Source: Anaerolineae bacterium (GTDB taxonomy: Bacteria; Chloroflexota; Anaerolineae; JAFGEY01). From it: a stretch of 14,275 nt of DNA. A program made the position numbers and the translations under genes. The stretch lies in contig JAFGEY010000317.1 of the NCBI GenBank assembly GCA_016931365.1, positions 1 to 14,275 of the forward strand, read 5' to 3'. The notes beneath the pieces were generated by a model. The model had not been told where the DNA came from, ran no database searches, and was given only the letters and a program-made list of their open reading frames with translations. Position 1 is the stretch's first letter, and each line of letters opens with the position of its first letter. Shown here piece by piece: positions 6,192-14,275 of the stretch.

Positions 6192-8135
6192 ATGTCCGAT
6201 CGCCTGGATGACCGTGAAGAAACGACCGAGCAAATGCCGGAAGAAACGCCTTTGAACGAGGAAGAGCAGTCGTCTTTGTCCGAGGACGAGATCGAGGCTC
6301 AAGAGACTGCGACGCCAGAGCAAGATGCCGCTCAAGCACCACATCTCACGCCGATCCCCGACCCTCCGCCCGTCACCAGGGTGCGATTGTGGCTCAGTGT
6401 CCTCTATGGCCTGATCGCCGCGCTGGGCGGTGCCTTGTTGTGGAATTTGGCCACCGGGCGAACCGACAATGATATGCGTCTGCTGGCGCTGATCTTGGGC
6501 ATCGTCTCCGGCGCGATGGTCAGCCTGTTCAGCGGCGGCAGTGGGGCGCTGCCGTATGGGCTGATTGGCGGCGCAAGCACGCTGTTGACCCTGGTTTTGG
6601 GTGGTTATCTGGCCTATGGCGACCGTGGTTGGCCCGAGTTCAGCCGTCCACTGGTCGATGTAATCCTGGGTGCGATGATCGTCCTTGGCGGCTACGCGCT
6701 GCCCCGCTCCGCGCCGGTCGTGTTCCGTCGCTGGCACAGACTGGCTGCGCCGCCCAACGCGCGCTGGTTGGTTGTGGTGGGCGGCGTCATAGCTATGGCG
6801 CTGATCGTTTTGGCCGTTTACCAGTCGCCCTCTTTCGTCGATTGGACGGTCAATCGCTACGTCGCCCAGGCGCAGGCGGCGCTCGATGCGGGCGATCTGG
6901 CGCAGGCCAATCAATGGGTCGATCGCGCGCTGGCCCGCAGCGGCCGCGCAGCGAGCGCGTATGTGCTGCGTGGTCGCATCCTGGAAGCCGAAGGCTCGCC
7001 CGAACAGGCCGCCGGCGCGTACCGTGATGCGATCGCTGCCGTCCCCGACGACGTTGAGGCAAACGAGCGTTTGGGGAGTCTGCTCCTGAACTACAACGAT
7101 GCGGAGGGCGCGTATCCCTACCTGCAAAAAGTCGTTCAGGTCAGGCCCGACGATGTGGAGGCGCACTATTTGCTGGGCAAAGCGGCCCTGGCGCGCGGCG
7201 ACGCGAACACCGCGCATGCTGAATACCAGAAAGCGATCGAGCTTGACCCGCAATATGCGCCAGCGTTTGCCGGTTTGGGTCTGCTCTACGCACAGATGGG
7301 ACAGATTGAGGCATCTCTGAGCGCGCTGGAATCGGCGATTGCCCTAAACACCGACGATCCCGAAACGTATCTGTTGGCCGGCTCGGCCTACCTGCAAACT
7401 GAGCAATTTGATCGCGCGGCAGAACTGCTGGAAAAAGCCCTGTCGCTGACCGGCGAAGAGGCAGAAACGCTTTACCTGCTTGGTTTTGCCTACGCCGGCG
7501 TCAAGTTGAATGACCAGGCGAAACAAAGCCTGGAGCGCGCGGTTGAACTGTCGCCGGACACGGCGCGCTACCATGTGGGGTTGAGCTATTTTTATCGTAC
7601 GCTAGAAATGATGCCTAAAGCTTTGTCAGAAATTCAGACGGCGATCCAACTCAATCCGAGCGATCCCGGGCTAAAGCAGTTTCTTGCCGAAACCTACCTG
7701 GAGTCCGGACAGTTGGAAGCGGCCCTGACTGAATACCTCGCCCTTGATGCTCAGTATCCAAATCTTGCTATGCTGCAAAGCGCTTTGGCCTATACCTACT
7801 TTTTCCTGGGACGCCAGCAAGAGGCTGAAGCGGCGGCCCGGTATACGATCGAACTCGATCCCGGCCTGGCGCAGGGATACAAAAACCTGGCTTTGACGTT
7901 GCACGCGCAAGGGCGCGTTGACGAGGCGTTTGAGAATGCCCAAAAAGCCGTCGAGTTGGGACCGGACCTCGCACTTGCAAACTATATTTTGGGCGCCTGC
8001 TACAAAGAACTGGGCCAGGATACTGAGGCGATCGCGGCTCTGAAAAAAGTATTGGAGCTGGGCTTGATCAATTTTGAGCGACAGATGTTTCAGGATCAGG
8101 TCGAGGCCTGGCTTGTAGAACTCGAGGCTGAATAA
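6192..8135 (+). CDS. Five-helix membrane protein with a long C-terminal TPR domain
   Basis: Encodes 647 residues. Residues 1-60 are very acidic (Glu, Asp, Gln rich) and probably disordered. Hydrophobic segments lie at about 65-87, 95-113, 120-141, 154-170 and 191-210. From about 222 to the end the protein is a run of 34-residue tetratricopeptide repeats, roughly eleven or twelve, with typical A..LG..Y...G....A...Y..AI.L.P signatures. TPR arrays bind protein partners. With five helices and a presumed cytoplasmic acidic start, the array would lie outside the membrane, but this topology is inferred. The start is ATG 6192, with AAGGGAG about 9 bases upstream and a promoter at 6123-6151. I cannot assign a pathway; a scaffold for envelope assembly or lipid-linked glycan work would fit the glycosyltransferase next door. 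Confidence 0.85.
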   Translation: MSDRLDDREETTEQMPEETPLNEEEQSSLSEDEIEAQETATPEQDAAQAPHLTPIPDPPPVTRVRLWLSVLYGLIAALGGALLWNLATGRTDNDMRLLALILGIVSGAMVSLFSGGSGALPYGLIGGASTLLTLVLGGYLAYGDRGWPEFSRPLVDVILGAMIVLGGYALPRSAPVVFRRWHRLAAPPNARWLVVVGGVIAMALIVLAVYQSPSFVDWTVNRYVAQAQAALDAGDLAQANQWVDRALARSGRAASAYVLRGRILEAEGSPEQAAGAYRDAIAAVPDDVEANERLGSLLLNYNDAEGAYPYLQKVVQVRPDDVEAHYLLGKAALARGDANTAHAEYQKAIELDPQYAPAFAGLGLLYAQMGQIEASLSALESAIALNTDDPETYLLAGSAYLQTEQFDRAAELLEKALSLTGEEAETLYLLGFAYAGVKLNDQAKQSLERAVELSPDTARYHVGLSYFYRTLEMMPKALSEIQTAIQLNPSDPGLKQFLAETYLESGQLEAALTEYLALDAQYPNLAMLQSALAYTYFFLGRQQEAEAAARYTIELDPGLAQGYKNLALTLHAQGRVDEAFENAQKAVELGPDLALANYILGACYKELGQDTEAIAALKKVLELGLINFERQMFQDQVEAWLVELEAE

Positions 8136-8190
8136 TTTATCGGGGGCTACGGGCACCTATTGAACGCTTCCTGTCGACCAAAGTCGGCGA

Positions 8191-8844
8191 ATGAGATTGA
8201 AATCGGGGGTTATGGAAACAGGATTCGTCTTCGTCTGGGCAATTTCCTTGGCGGCGATCGCGGTCTTGTTGGTCTTGCTGGGGATCGCGCTGCGCCGGCA
8301 GTCGGCGCGCGCACAGCAGGACGACGATGTCGCGCGCGGCTATGTGCCTGCGCGGGACACGCTGATCTTTTACCATGAAAACGAGTGCGTCCGCAGCACA
8401 CTGGATGGTCGACTCTGGCTGCGCATTCCCGGCATTGCCTGGGACGCCAGTTGGCGGAGCGATCTGCTTCGTGTCGAGGTGCGCGCTCAAGACCCTGATC
8501 AGATTGTCCCTGGCGATCCGTATGCCGATGCTCAAGTCATCGCCGCGTATGATTTTCTGGCTTTTCGAATGACCGAGACGGGCGGCGATCTCGATGTGCG
8601 ACAGTTTGTCAAGCCGGTTGGGGTGGCTTTTCTGGTGGATGGCGTTGATCCGGCCCTGGTCGATGTGCTGGCGCGGCGCGGCGGCGAGTGGCAGCTTGTG
8701 CCATGTGTGCAGGTCGAGCCAGAGACGCTGGGCATCAAAAGGCTGGTCAAAATGCAACATTTGGCGGCTGTTTCGGTCGGCAGGCTCGATCCATTGTGCG
8801 TGGTTCGTCGTCCTCCATCTGCGGCAAGTGGGGAGTTGGGCTAG
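8191..8844 (+). CDS. Membrane-anchored protein of unknown function
   Basis: Encodes 217 residues from ATG 8191, or 210 from ATG 8212. Neither start has a textbook ribosome site (GGGGG sits only 2 bases before 8212), so the start is uncertain. One N-terminal hydrophobic helix (about 10-34) is followed by a basic patch LRRQSAR and a soluble domain of about 170 residues with no family I recognise. It lies 55 bases after the TPR gene with no obvious promoter between them, so the two may be co-transcribed. It ends just before a strong terminator. Coding is supported by its GC-rich codon use like its neighbours, and by its position between a gene and a terminator. Confidence 0.7.
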   Translation: MRLKSGVMETGFVFVWAISLAAIAVLLVLLGIALRRQSARAQQDDDVARGYVPARDTLIFYHENECVRSTLDGRLWLRIPGIAWDASWRSDLLRVEVRAQDPDQIVPGDPYADAQVIAAYDFLAFRMTETGGDLDVRQFVKPVGVAFLVDGVDPALVDVLARRGGEWQLVPCVQVEPETLGIKRLVKMQHLAAVSVGRLDPLCVVRRPPSAASGELG

Positions 8845-8849
8845 AAATA

Positions 8850-8882
8850 AAAAAAGAAGGGCCGGTCAGGTCCTTCTTTTTT
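8850..8882. terminator. Bidirectional intrinsic terminator between convergent genes
   Basis: AAAAAAGAAGGGCC (8850-8863) pairs with GGTCCTTCTTTTTT (8869-8882) around a 5-base loop, with a single G-T wobble. The T run on one side and the A run on the other let it stop transcription from both directions. It begins 6 bases after the plus-strand stop codon and lies 21 bases from the minus-strand stop codon at 8904. Confidence 0.9.
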
Positions 8883-8903
8883 GTCATCAATTGTGAGCGA
8901 CGT

Positions 8904-9962
8904 TTACAGGTCGAGTTCACCTTCGACGCCACGCACATTGGCTTCTTTGCTGCGCGTGATCAATTCCAACGTCAACCGGTCGAAAAAGCTGTTGGCGGGT
9001 AGCGTACCCGTTCCATAAACAGCCTCGGTGACCATCACGTCGATGCGCAGGGTCAGTGTCTCGATGGTGATCGGCTTGCCGGGGACGATCAGGGCGGGTT
9101 CGCCCTTGGTGGCAAGACGGGCGCGCAACTCTTGATCGTTGAAAGCGTACTCACTCATCAGCACCCGGGTCACGGTGCGGATATCGTTCTTGTCGAACAG
9201 CCAGACCTCAAAGGCGGTCACTTTGTCCGGATCGCCCACATCGATCGTTTCCGAAATGCCCACGCCACATTCGCCCATAAAGTCCCCGCCCGGCGACTCG
9301 ATGCTGAAAGATTCATCATAGACGTCGTTGCCCAGTGCATAACTGGTGACAAAGTGCGCCAACGGCGGCGTCTGTGGGGCTTCTCCTTCCGTAGGCATCG
9401 TGGTAGACCAATCGGTAAATTCTTCTTCTTTGGGCGGCGCCTGTTTCTTGGACTTGCGCAGGCGCAAGAACAAAAAGACAACGATGACGATGAAAACCAG
9501 GATGAGCAAGAGTCCCAACCCGACGGTGCGCAGCAGACTGCCGAGGCCACCCGTCGCCGCAGGTTCTTCGCCTGTCGGTTGTGCGGGCGTTGGCTGCGCC
9601 GTCGAAGGGGTGGGCATCGCAGTCGTCGCGCCAATCGCTTTTTCTTCCAGCGATTGCAGCTTCATCTGCATTTCAGGGCTGGCTTCGACGTAAGCGAATT
9701 CAAGCGCTGCTTTGCGCCGGGCTTCATCATCCCACACGCCCAGTTGCTTTTGGGCCAGCGTCAGATCGCCGTGTTTGTCGTAAGACTCTGTAACCAGCGC
9801 CCAATAGTATGCGCCATAATCTGTGCGCAATTCCTGTGGGCTGACGTCGGTCCACTGTACCGGAGCGATGACATAGCCAAACAGCAGGCCGATGCCCAGC
9901 CCCAAAATCACGCCGACGACTAATCCAATCAGCAGCCGTGTCATTCCACTGTTTTGATTCAT
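8904..9962 (-). CDS. Two-helix membrane protein of unknown function
   Basis: Encodes 352 residues from ATG 9962, chosen for GAGGTG 6 bases upstream; a GTG at 9971 is the alternative. Helix one (about 9-33, glycine-rich) is followed by an outer-facing segment (34-110) with the pattern LRTDYGAYYWALVTESY..HGDL.LAQ.QL, which I recall from hypothetical proteins of Chloroflexota. A Thr/Pro/Ala-rich linker (112-137) leads to helix two (about 147-167), a basic stop-transfer patch (LRKSKK) and a C-terminal domain (about 200-352) rich in beta strands (HFVTSYALGND...ESFSIES..G.FMGECGVGISE). The second domain would be cytoplasmic if helix one enters with its N-terminus inside. It lies 101 bases after lepA with its own likely promoter. 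No known function can be assigned. Confidence 0.8.
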   Translation of the reverse strand: MNQNSGMTRLLIGLVVGVILGLGIGLLFGYVIAPVQWTDVSPQELRTDYGAYYWALVTESYDKHGDLTLAQKQLGVWDDEARRKAALEFAYVEASPEMQMKLQSLEEKAIGATTAMPTPSTAQPTPAQPTGEEPAATGGLGSLLRTVGLGLLLILVFIVIVVFLFLRLRKSKKQAPPKEEEFTDWSTTMPTEGEAPQTPPLAHFVTSYALGNDVYDESFSIESPGGDFMGECGVGISETIDVGDPDKVTAFEVWLFDKNDIRTVTRVLMSEYAFNDQELRARLATKGEPALIVPGKPITIETLTLRIDVMVTEAVYGTGTLPANSFFDRLTLELITRSKEANVRGVEGELDL

Positions 9963-10014
9963 GCTCCCCACCTCGTCTTTGGTTTCATCATTCTAGCTTG
10001 ACATATTATTTTCA

Positions 10015-10043
10015 ATTTTACCATAATCTACCAGATAAGGCAA
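10015..10043 (-). promoter_or_regulatory. Candidate promoter of the two-helix membrane protein gene
   Basis: On the minus strand TTGCCT (10043-10038), a 17-base spacer and TAAAAT (10020-10015) lie in the AT-rich gap after lepA. The start would be near 10008, giving a leader of about 46 bases. It suggests the gene can be expressed apart from the lepA transcript. Confidence 0.5.
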
Positions 10044-10063
10044 GAGCCAATTTCACATAAAAT

Positions 10064-11866
10064 TTATTCGTCGTCCAGGCGCAGCACGGCCATAAAGGCT
10101 TCCTGCGGGATCGACACGCGGCCGATCATTTTGAGGCGTTTTTTGCCCGCTTTTTGCTTTTCCAGCAGTTTGCGCTTGCGGGTCACGTCGCCGCCGTAGC
10201 ACTTGGCCGTGACATCTTTGCGCACTGCCTTGACATTGGCGCGCGAGATGACTTTTTTGCCTATCGCAGCCTGGATCGGCACCTGGAATTGCTGCCTGGG
10301 AATGGCCTCTTTGAGTTTGGATACAAGCCGCTGTCCCTTTTGATAAGCCTGATTGCGGTGGACGATGATCGATAAAGCGTCGACCGCTTGCTCGTTGACC
10401 AGCACATCCAGTTTAACCAGGTCGGCGGCTTCATAGCGCACAAAGACGTAATCCATCGAGGCATAGCCGCGCGTCGATGATTTGAGCCGGTCAAAGTAAT
10501 CGACCAGAATTTCGATCAGCGGGATGTGAAAGATGATCAAGACCCGTTTCGGGTCAAGATACTCCATTTTTTGATACAGGCCTCGGCGGGTGGTGGTCAG
10601 GTCCATCACCTGGCCAATGTACTCGGCGGGCGAAAAGACGCTCAATTCGACCCACGGCTCGGAAATCTCGGCGATTTCGGTCTCCGGCGGCAGGTCAGCG
10701 GGGTTGGAGATGCGAATCTCGCCGCTGTCGGTCTTGATGATGTGATATTCGACGCTTGGGGCGGTTGCTATCAGGTCGAGGTTGTATTCGCGTTCCAGCC
10801 GTTCCTGGATGATCTCCATATGAAAGAGGCCCAGGAATCCGCAGCGAAAGCCAAAGCCCAGTGCGGGCGACGTTTCCGGCTCGTAAAAGAGGGCGGCGTC
10901 GTTCAGTTGCAGTTTTTCCAGCGCTTCGCCGAGCAGTTCATAGTCCTCGCCTTCGGCGGGATAGAACCCGGCAAAGACCATCGACTTGGCGGGGCGATAG
11001 CCGGGCAGCGCTTCGCCGGCGGGACGGTCGCGCCCGGTGAACGTATCGCCGACAGCGCAATCCTGAAGCTCTTTCAGCCCGGTGGCGATATAGCCTACTT
11101 CGCCGGCGCTCAATCCGTCGATGGGGGTCATTTTGGGCGAGAACGTGCCCACTTCGATCGGATCGACCGGGATGTTGTTGGACATCAGTTTGAGCGGCGT
11201 GCTTTTGCTGACCTGACCATCGACCACGCGGACGTAGGCCACGACGCCCTTGTAAGGGTCATAGTGCGAGTCAAAGATCAGCGCGCGCAGCGGGCTTGCG
11301 GCGTCGCCTTGCGGCAAGGGAACGCGCTCGATGACGGCTTGCAGCACACCGTCGATGTTGGTGCCCTCTTTGGCCGAGATGCGCAGAATTTCTTGCGGCA
11401 AAAAGCCAAACAGGTCGCCCAGTTCTTGCTCTACCTCGTCCGGACGTGCAGAAACCAGGTCGATCTTGTTGATCACCGGAATGATGGTCAGGTCGTGGTC
11501 GAGGGCCAGGTAGAGGTTGGCAAGTGTCTGCGCTTCGATGCCCTGCGATGCGTCGACTATGAGCAGGGCGCCCTCACAGGCGTTCAGCGCGCGCGACACC
11601 TCATAGTTGAAATCAACGTGGCCCGGCGTGTCGATCAGGTTCAGTTCGTAGGTCTGGCCGTCTTGCGTATAGTTCATGCGCACGGCAGAGGCCTTGATCG
11701 TCACCCCTTTTTCGCGTTCCAGGTCCATTGTGTCGAGCACTTGCTCGGTCATCTCACGCGCAGTCAGCGTGCCGGTGCGCTCTAACAGACGATCGGCCAG
11801 GGTTGATTTGCCGTGATCGATGTGGGCGATAATGCAAAAGTTGCGGATCAGCGTTCGGTCTTGCAT
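10064..11866 (-). CDS. lepA: Elongation factor 4 (LepA), back-translocating translational GTPase
   Basis: Encodes 600 residues, the standard length. EF4 is a ribosome-binding GTPase that helps stalled or misplaced ribosomes and acts in 30S maturation. GTPase motifs: AHIDHGKST (14-22), REKGVTIKA (51-59, with the G2 Thr), DTPGH (79-83), NKID (133-136) and SAKEG. The LepA-specific C-terminal domain is present and intact, with [20 protein letters not shown] and the ending [10 protein letters not shown]. The start ATG 11866 lies 5 bases after the trmB stop, with AAAAGGA directly abutting the ATG, so translation is probably coupled to trmB. It is the distal housekeeping gene of the minus-strand block. 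Confidence 0.98.
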   Translation of the reverse strand: MQDRTLIRNFCIIAHIDHGKSTLADRLLERTGTLTAREMTEQVLDTMDLEREKGVTIKASAVRMNYTQDGQTYELNLIDTPGHVDFNYEVSRALNACEGALLIVDASQGIEAQTLANLYLALDHDLTIIPVINKIDLVSARPDEVEQELGDLFGFLPQEILRISAKEGTNIDGVLQAVIERVPLPQGDAASPLRALIFDSHYDPYKGVVAYVRVVDGQVSKSTPLKLMSNNIPVDPIEVGTFSPKMTPIDGLSAGEVGYIATGLKELQDCAVGDTFTGRDRPAGEALPGYRPAKSMVFAGFYPAEGEDYELLGEALEKLQLNDAALFYEPETSPALGFGFRCGFLGLFHMEIIQERLEREYNLDLIATAPSVEYHIIKTDSGEIRISNPADLPPETEIAEISEPWVELSVFSPAEYIGQVMDLTTTRRGLYQKMEYLDPKRVLIIFHIPLIEILVDYFDRLKSSTRGYASMDYVFVRYEAADLVKLDVLVNEQAVDALSIIVHRNQAYQKGQRLVSKLKEAIPRQQFQVPIQAAIGKKVISRANVKAVRKDVTAKCYGGDVTRKRKLLEKQKAGKKRLKMIGRVSIPQEAFMAVLRLDDE

Positions 11867-11871
11867 TCCTT

Positions 11872-12513
11872 TTACTCTCGAACGAATCTCAAGCGGAAAA
11901 TATCGATGCCTTGCTCAAGGTAGTACTGCTCTTCGCGGGTGCGGATGCCGGTCGTGCTGGTGGGACAAAACTGCCCCATACCACAGGCGTTCTTATAGCC
12001 GCCGTGTGCTTCAAACAGGGCCAGCATCTCTGCGCCGACAACCTGTTTGTCGGTCATCAGGTGGACCTCGCCGCCCGGCTTGAGCAGAGTGTGCAGTGTC
12101 GAGACGAGGGTTTCATCGACCATGCGCCGCTTGTGGTGCTTTTTGCGCTGCGTCCACGGGTCGGGAAAATGAATGTATACCCGGCTCAACATGCCCGGAT
12201 CGAACAGGGTGGGCAAGTGTATCTTGACGTTGGCGAACATAATGTGTATGTTGGCAACGCCTGCCAGTTCGAGGTATTCTTGCATCTTGTCGATCAGGTA
12301 TTGGCGGATTTCCAGGCCTACCAACTGTGCGTGCGGGGCCTGTCTGGCGCGTTCGATCAGAAACTCGCCGCGCCCAAAGCCTAGATCGACCTCGAACGGC
12401 CTGTCGATGCCTTCGGCATCGGTGCCGCCGGTGATGGCGTTCCAATCGGGCCGCGCCACGTCAATGCGGATGCGAAAGGGGTTGATGCTTTTGCGATGCC
12501 GGATGCGGGCCAT
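11872..12513 (-). CDS. trmB: tRNA (guanine-N7-)-methyltransferase
   Basis: Encodes 213 residues, the usual size. The enzyme methylates G46 in the variable loop of tRNA using S-adenosylmethionine. Motifs: [13 protein letters not shown] (40-52) for the methyl donor, VGLEIR (65-70), the catalytic [15 protein letters not shown] (115-130), LKPGG...TDK (144-156) and [15 protein letters not shown] (188-202), the C-terminal substrate motif. The start ATG 12513 lacks an obvious ribosome site; the preceding lepB gene ends 62 bases upstream, with a palindrome between them. It is followed at 5 bases by lepA. Confidence 0.97.
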   Translation of the reverse strand: MARIRHRKSINPFRIRIDVARPDWNAITGGTDAEGIDRPFEVDLGFGRGEFLIERARQAPHAQLVGLEIRQYLIDKMQEYLELAGVANIHIMFANVKIHLPTLFDPGMLSRVYIHFPDPWTQRKKHHKRRMVDETLVSTLHTLLKPGGEVHLMTDKQVVGAEMLALFEAHGGYKNACGMGQFCPTSTTGIRTREEQYYLEQGIDIFRLRFVRE

Positions 12514-12541
12514 AAGTCATTCAACTACAGACAGTACAGAG

Positions 12542-12573
12542 AAACCCGGTTTGGGTCAAAAACCGGGTTTTTT
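12542..12573. repeat. AAACCCGGTTT palindrome between lepB and trmB
   Basis: AAACCCGGTTT (12542-12552) pairs perfectly with AAACCGGGTTT (12560-12570) around GGGTCAA. It begins 3 bases after the lepB stop on the minus strand. The T run (six T) is on the plus strand; on the minus strand, the direction of transcription, only TTTCTCT follows, so it would be at most a leaky attenuator. The core resembles interspersed AAACCCGGTTT palindromes that I recall from Chloroflexota and cyanobacteria. Confidence 0.75.
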
Positions 12574-12575
12574 GT

Positions 12576-13178
12576 CTATTCAACCAGTCCCAACACATCA
12601 AACGGCCAGTATGAAACCCAGGCGCGGCCGACTATCTGGTCGATGCGCACCGGGCCAAAGGAGCGTGAGTCATTGCTCGCGCCTCGATTGTCTCCCATCA
12701 CAAAGACACTATCAACTGGTACGGTCAGCGGCCCATAGTTGCCGTATGTTTCGATGTCCAGGTATGGCTCGGCCAACCGCTCGCCGTTGATGTACACGCC
12801 GCCCTCTTTGACCTCGATCGTCTCACCGGGCAGGGCGATAACCCGTTTGATCAGCAGTTCGCGGCTTTGATTGGGCAGGTGCAGCACCACCACGTCGCTG
12901 CGCTGTGGGATGTGCAGCTTGTAGCTCACCTTTTCCACCACCAGGCGTTGGTCGGTGTGCAGCGTCGGCTCCATGCTGTGCCCGTAGACGCGTGTTGCCT
13001 GGGCCAGGAACAGGTTGATCAACACGGCAATGACGATCGCCGGCAGCACCGTCTCGCTGATCTCGATCAGCCAGGCCCAGAACATATTGGAACCCGGTTC
13101 GGACGGCCCTTGAGGGCCGTCTTGCCGGACCGGGTTGTGGTTATCGTTTGAAACGCCGTCTGATGAGGGCTGTTCCAT
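12576..13178 (-). CDS. lepB: Signal peptidase I
   Basis: Encodes 200 residues. The enzyme cleaves signal peptides from exported proteins at the outer face of the membrane, using a Ser-Lys pair. Seen: a disordered, Gly/Pro-rich cytoplasmic start (1-30), one membrane helix (about 43-60), the nucleophile Ser68 in GHSMEPTL, the general base Lys111 in LIKRVIALPGE, and GDNRGASNDSRSFGPV (162-177). It is short like Gram-positive enzymes. The start ATG 13178 has GGGAG 4 bases upstream and lies 14 bases after the pnp stop, so the genes are co-transcribed. The disordered start is encoded partly by a nested palindrome (13091-13136). Confidence 0.97.
   Translation of the reverse strand: MEQPSSDGVSNDNHNPVRQDGPQGPSEPGSNMFWAWLIEISETVLPAIVIAVLINLFLAQATRVYGHSMEPTLHTDQRLVVEKVSYKLHIPQRSDVVVLHLPNQSRELLIKRVIALPGETIEVKEGGVYINGERLAEPYLDIETYGNYGPLTVPVDSVFVMGDNRGASNDSRSFGPVRIDQIVGRAWVSYWPFDVLGLVE
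13091..13136. repeat. Nested palindrome inside the 5' coding region of lepB
   Basis: The outer arms AACCCGGT (13091-13098) and ACCGGGTT (13129-13136) enclose the inner arms GACGGCCC (13102-13109) and GGGCCGTC (13114-13121) with a TTGA loop. All arms pair perfectly. It encodes residues about 15-30 of the signal peptidase, a disordered linker. The outer arms share AACCCGGT with the palindrome just after lepB. Confidence 0.75.
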
Positions 13179-13192
13179 CGTGCTCCCGTGTT

Positions 13193-14275
13193 TTACCTGC
13201 GATCTCGGCGATCGCCAGAGCGCCCGCCGCCGCCGCCGCCACCCGGACGGCGACCACCGCCATCGCGCTCGCGCGCTTCTTCGGCGGTCCAGCCTTCGAG
13301 GACGGCCTGGCGTGAGAGCCGGATTTTGCCCTCTGGGCTGACGTCAGTGACCATGACCATCACTTCGTCGCCCACCTGGACTACCGATTCGACGCTGGGC
13401 ACGCGCTCGCTGGCGAGTTGGGAGATGTGTACCATGCCATCTTTGCCGGGCAAGATTTCCACAAACGCGCCAAAGTCGGTGGTGCGCACCACTTTGCCGG
13501 TATAGATTCTGCCGATCTCGGCATCTTCAGTGAGGGCCAGGATGCGCTGCCGGGCCGCTTCAGCAGCGACGCCATCGACGGCAGCAATAGTTACCGTGCC
13601 GTCATCCGCGATGTCGATCTGGACGCCGGTTTCATCCTGGATGCTGCGGATGGTCTTGCCGCCCGAGCCGATCACCGCGCCGATCTTGTCGGGATTGATT
13701 TTGATCGTGGTCAGGCGCGGCGCATAGGGCGACATTTCCTCGCGCGGCGCGGCGATGCAGGCCTGGATCACGTCGAGGATTTGGTAGCGCGCTTTTTGGG
13801 CCTGATCCAACGCCTGGGCCATGATCTCGCGGCTGATGCCCTTGACCTTGATGTCCATCTGCAAGGCAGTAATGCCCTGGCGCGTGCCGGCGACTTTGAA
13901 ATCCATATCGCCGAGGTGATCTTCGATGCCCTGGATGTCGGTGAGGGTCTTGTACTTGCCGGTCGCCTCGTCGATCACCAGCCCCATGGCGATGCCTGCC
14001 ACCGGAGCCTTGATTGGCACGCCAGCGTCCATCAGCGCCAGGGTGCTGCCGCAGATGCTGGCCTGCGAGGTGGAGCCGTTGCTGCTGAGCACTTCGCTGA
14101 CCACGCGGATGGTGTAGGGAAACACCTCTTGCGGGGGGAGCACGGCAATCAGCGCGCGCTCGCCCAATGCACCGTGACCGATCTCACGCCGTCCGGTGCC
14201 GCCCAGTCGGCCGGTCTCGCCGGTGCTGAAGGGCGGAAAGTTGTAATGGTGCATGTAGCGCTTGCTCTCTTCGGG
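13193..14275 (-). CDS. pnp: Polynucleotide phosphorylase, C-terminal part (runs off the window)
   Basis: The visible 360 codons are the C-terminal half of PNPase, the phosphorolytic 3'-5' exoribonuclease of RNA turnover; the reading frame continues past the right edge. It covers the second RNase PH domain ([46 protein letters not shown], and [18 protein letters not shown] with both catalytic Asp positions), the KH domain ([20 protein letters not shown]) and the S1 domain ([31 protein letters not shown]). It ends in an Arg/Gly-rich tail ([14 protein letters not shown]...) that may add RNA binding. Active-site residues in view are intact. It is the first gene seen of the block leading to lepB, trmB and lepA. 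Confidence 0.97.
   Translation of the reverse strand, partial: PEESKRYMHHYNFPPFSTGETGRLGGTGRREIGHGALGERALIAVLPPQEVFPYTIRVVSEVLSSNGSTSQASICGSTLALMDAGVPIKAPVAGIAMGLVIDEATGKYKTLTDIQGIEDHLGDMDFKVAGTRQGITALQMDIKVKGISREIMAQALDQAQKARYQILDVIQACIAAPREEMSPYAPRLTTIKINPDKIGAVIGSGGKTIRSIQDETGVQIDIADDGTVTIAAVDGVAAEAARQRILALTEDAEIGRIYTGKVVRTTDFGAFVEILPGKDGMVHISQLASERVPSVESVVQVGDEVMVMVTDVSPEGKIRLSRQAVLEGWTAEEARERDGGGRRPGGGGGGGRSGDRRDRR

Noticed and set aside
6141..7253. Minus-strand open frame of 370 codons
   Set aside because: Antisense to the TPR protein, spanning its promoter; no domain visible.
10526..11785. Plus-strand open frame of 419 codons
   Set aside because: It lies wholly antisense to lepA, whose identity is certain; shadow frame.

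Overview
The window looks like a chromosomal segment from a GC-rich bacterium. A member of the Chloroflexota (Anaerolineae-like) is the best guess. This rests on a membrane-anchored TPR protein, a two-helix membrane protein of a style I associate with that phylum, a glucosyl-diacylglycerol-synthase-like glycosyltransferase and AAACCCGGTTT-type palindromes. No rRNA or marker phylogeny was available, so the assignment is inference.

Left edge (1-1389): an AT-rich gene, quite unlike the rest of the window, encodes a protein with the hallmarks of a C39-like papain-fold cysteine peptidase (Cys80, His235, Glu251). Seventeen bases after its stop begins a sequence with the ends of an integron attC recombination site (about 1020-1144). 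The gene is therefore best read as an integron-type gene cassette. It is followed by a cluster of hairpins, a possible second attC half-site and a perfect 30-base palindrome. No integrase is in view.

Minus-strand pair (1390-4126): a MOFRL-type glycerate 2-kinase homologue is followed 16 bases later by an enolase homologue, expressed from a recognisable promoter at 4158-4186. In the standard pathway these would turn glycerate into 2-phosphoglycerate and then phosphoenolpyruvate. Both proteins, however, have lost several hallmark residues of their families while keeping others (metal ligands, MOFRL core). They are probably a paired paralogous pathway acting on a related substrate.

Plus-strand block (4269-8844): a RimJ/RimL-type GNAT acetyltransferase, a GT4 glycosyltransferase, a five-helix membrane protein with a long TPR domain behind a near-consensus promoter, and a small membrane-anchored protein of unknown function. 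A strong bidirectional terminator (8850-8882) separates this block from the convergent minus-strand genes.

Minus-strand housekeeping block (14275 to 8904): pnp (polynucleotide phosphorylase, 5' end outside the window), lepB (signal peptidase I), trmB (tRNA m7G46 methyltransferase), lepA (elongation factor 4) and then a two-helix membrane protein with its own likely promoter. The first four are tightly spaced and likely co-transcribed, joining RNA turnover, secretion, tRNA modification and translation. lepB carries a nested palindrome inside its 5' coding region and a related palindrome just after its stop codon.
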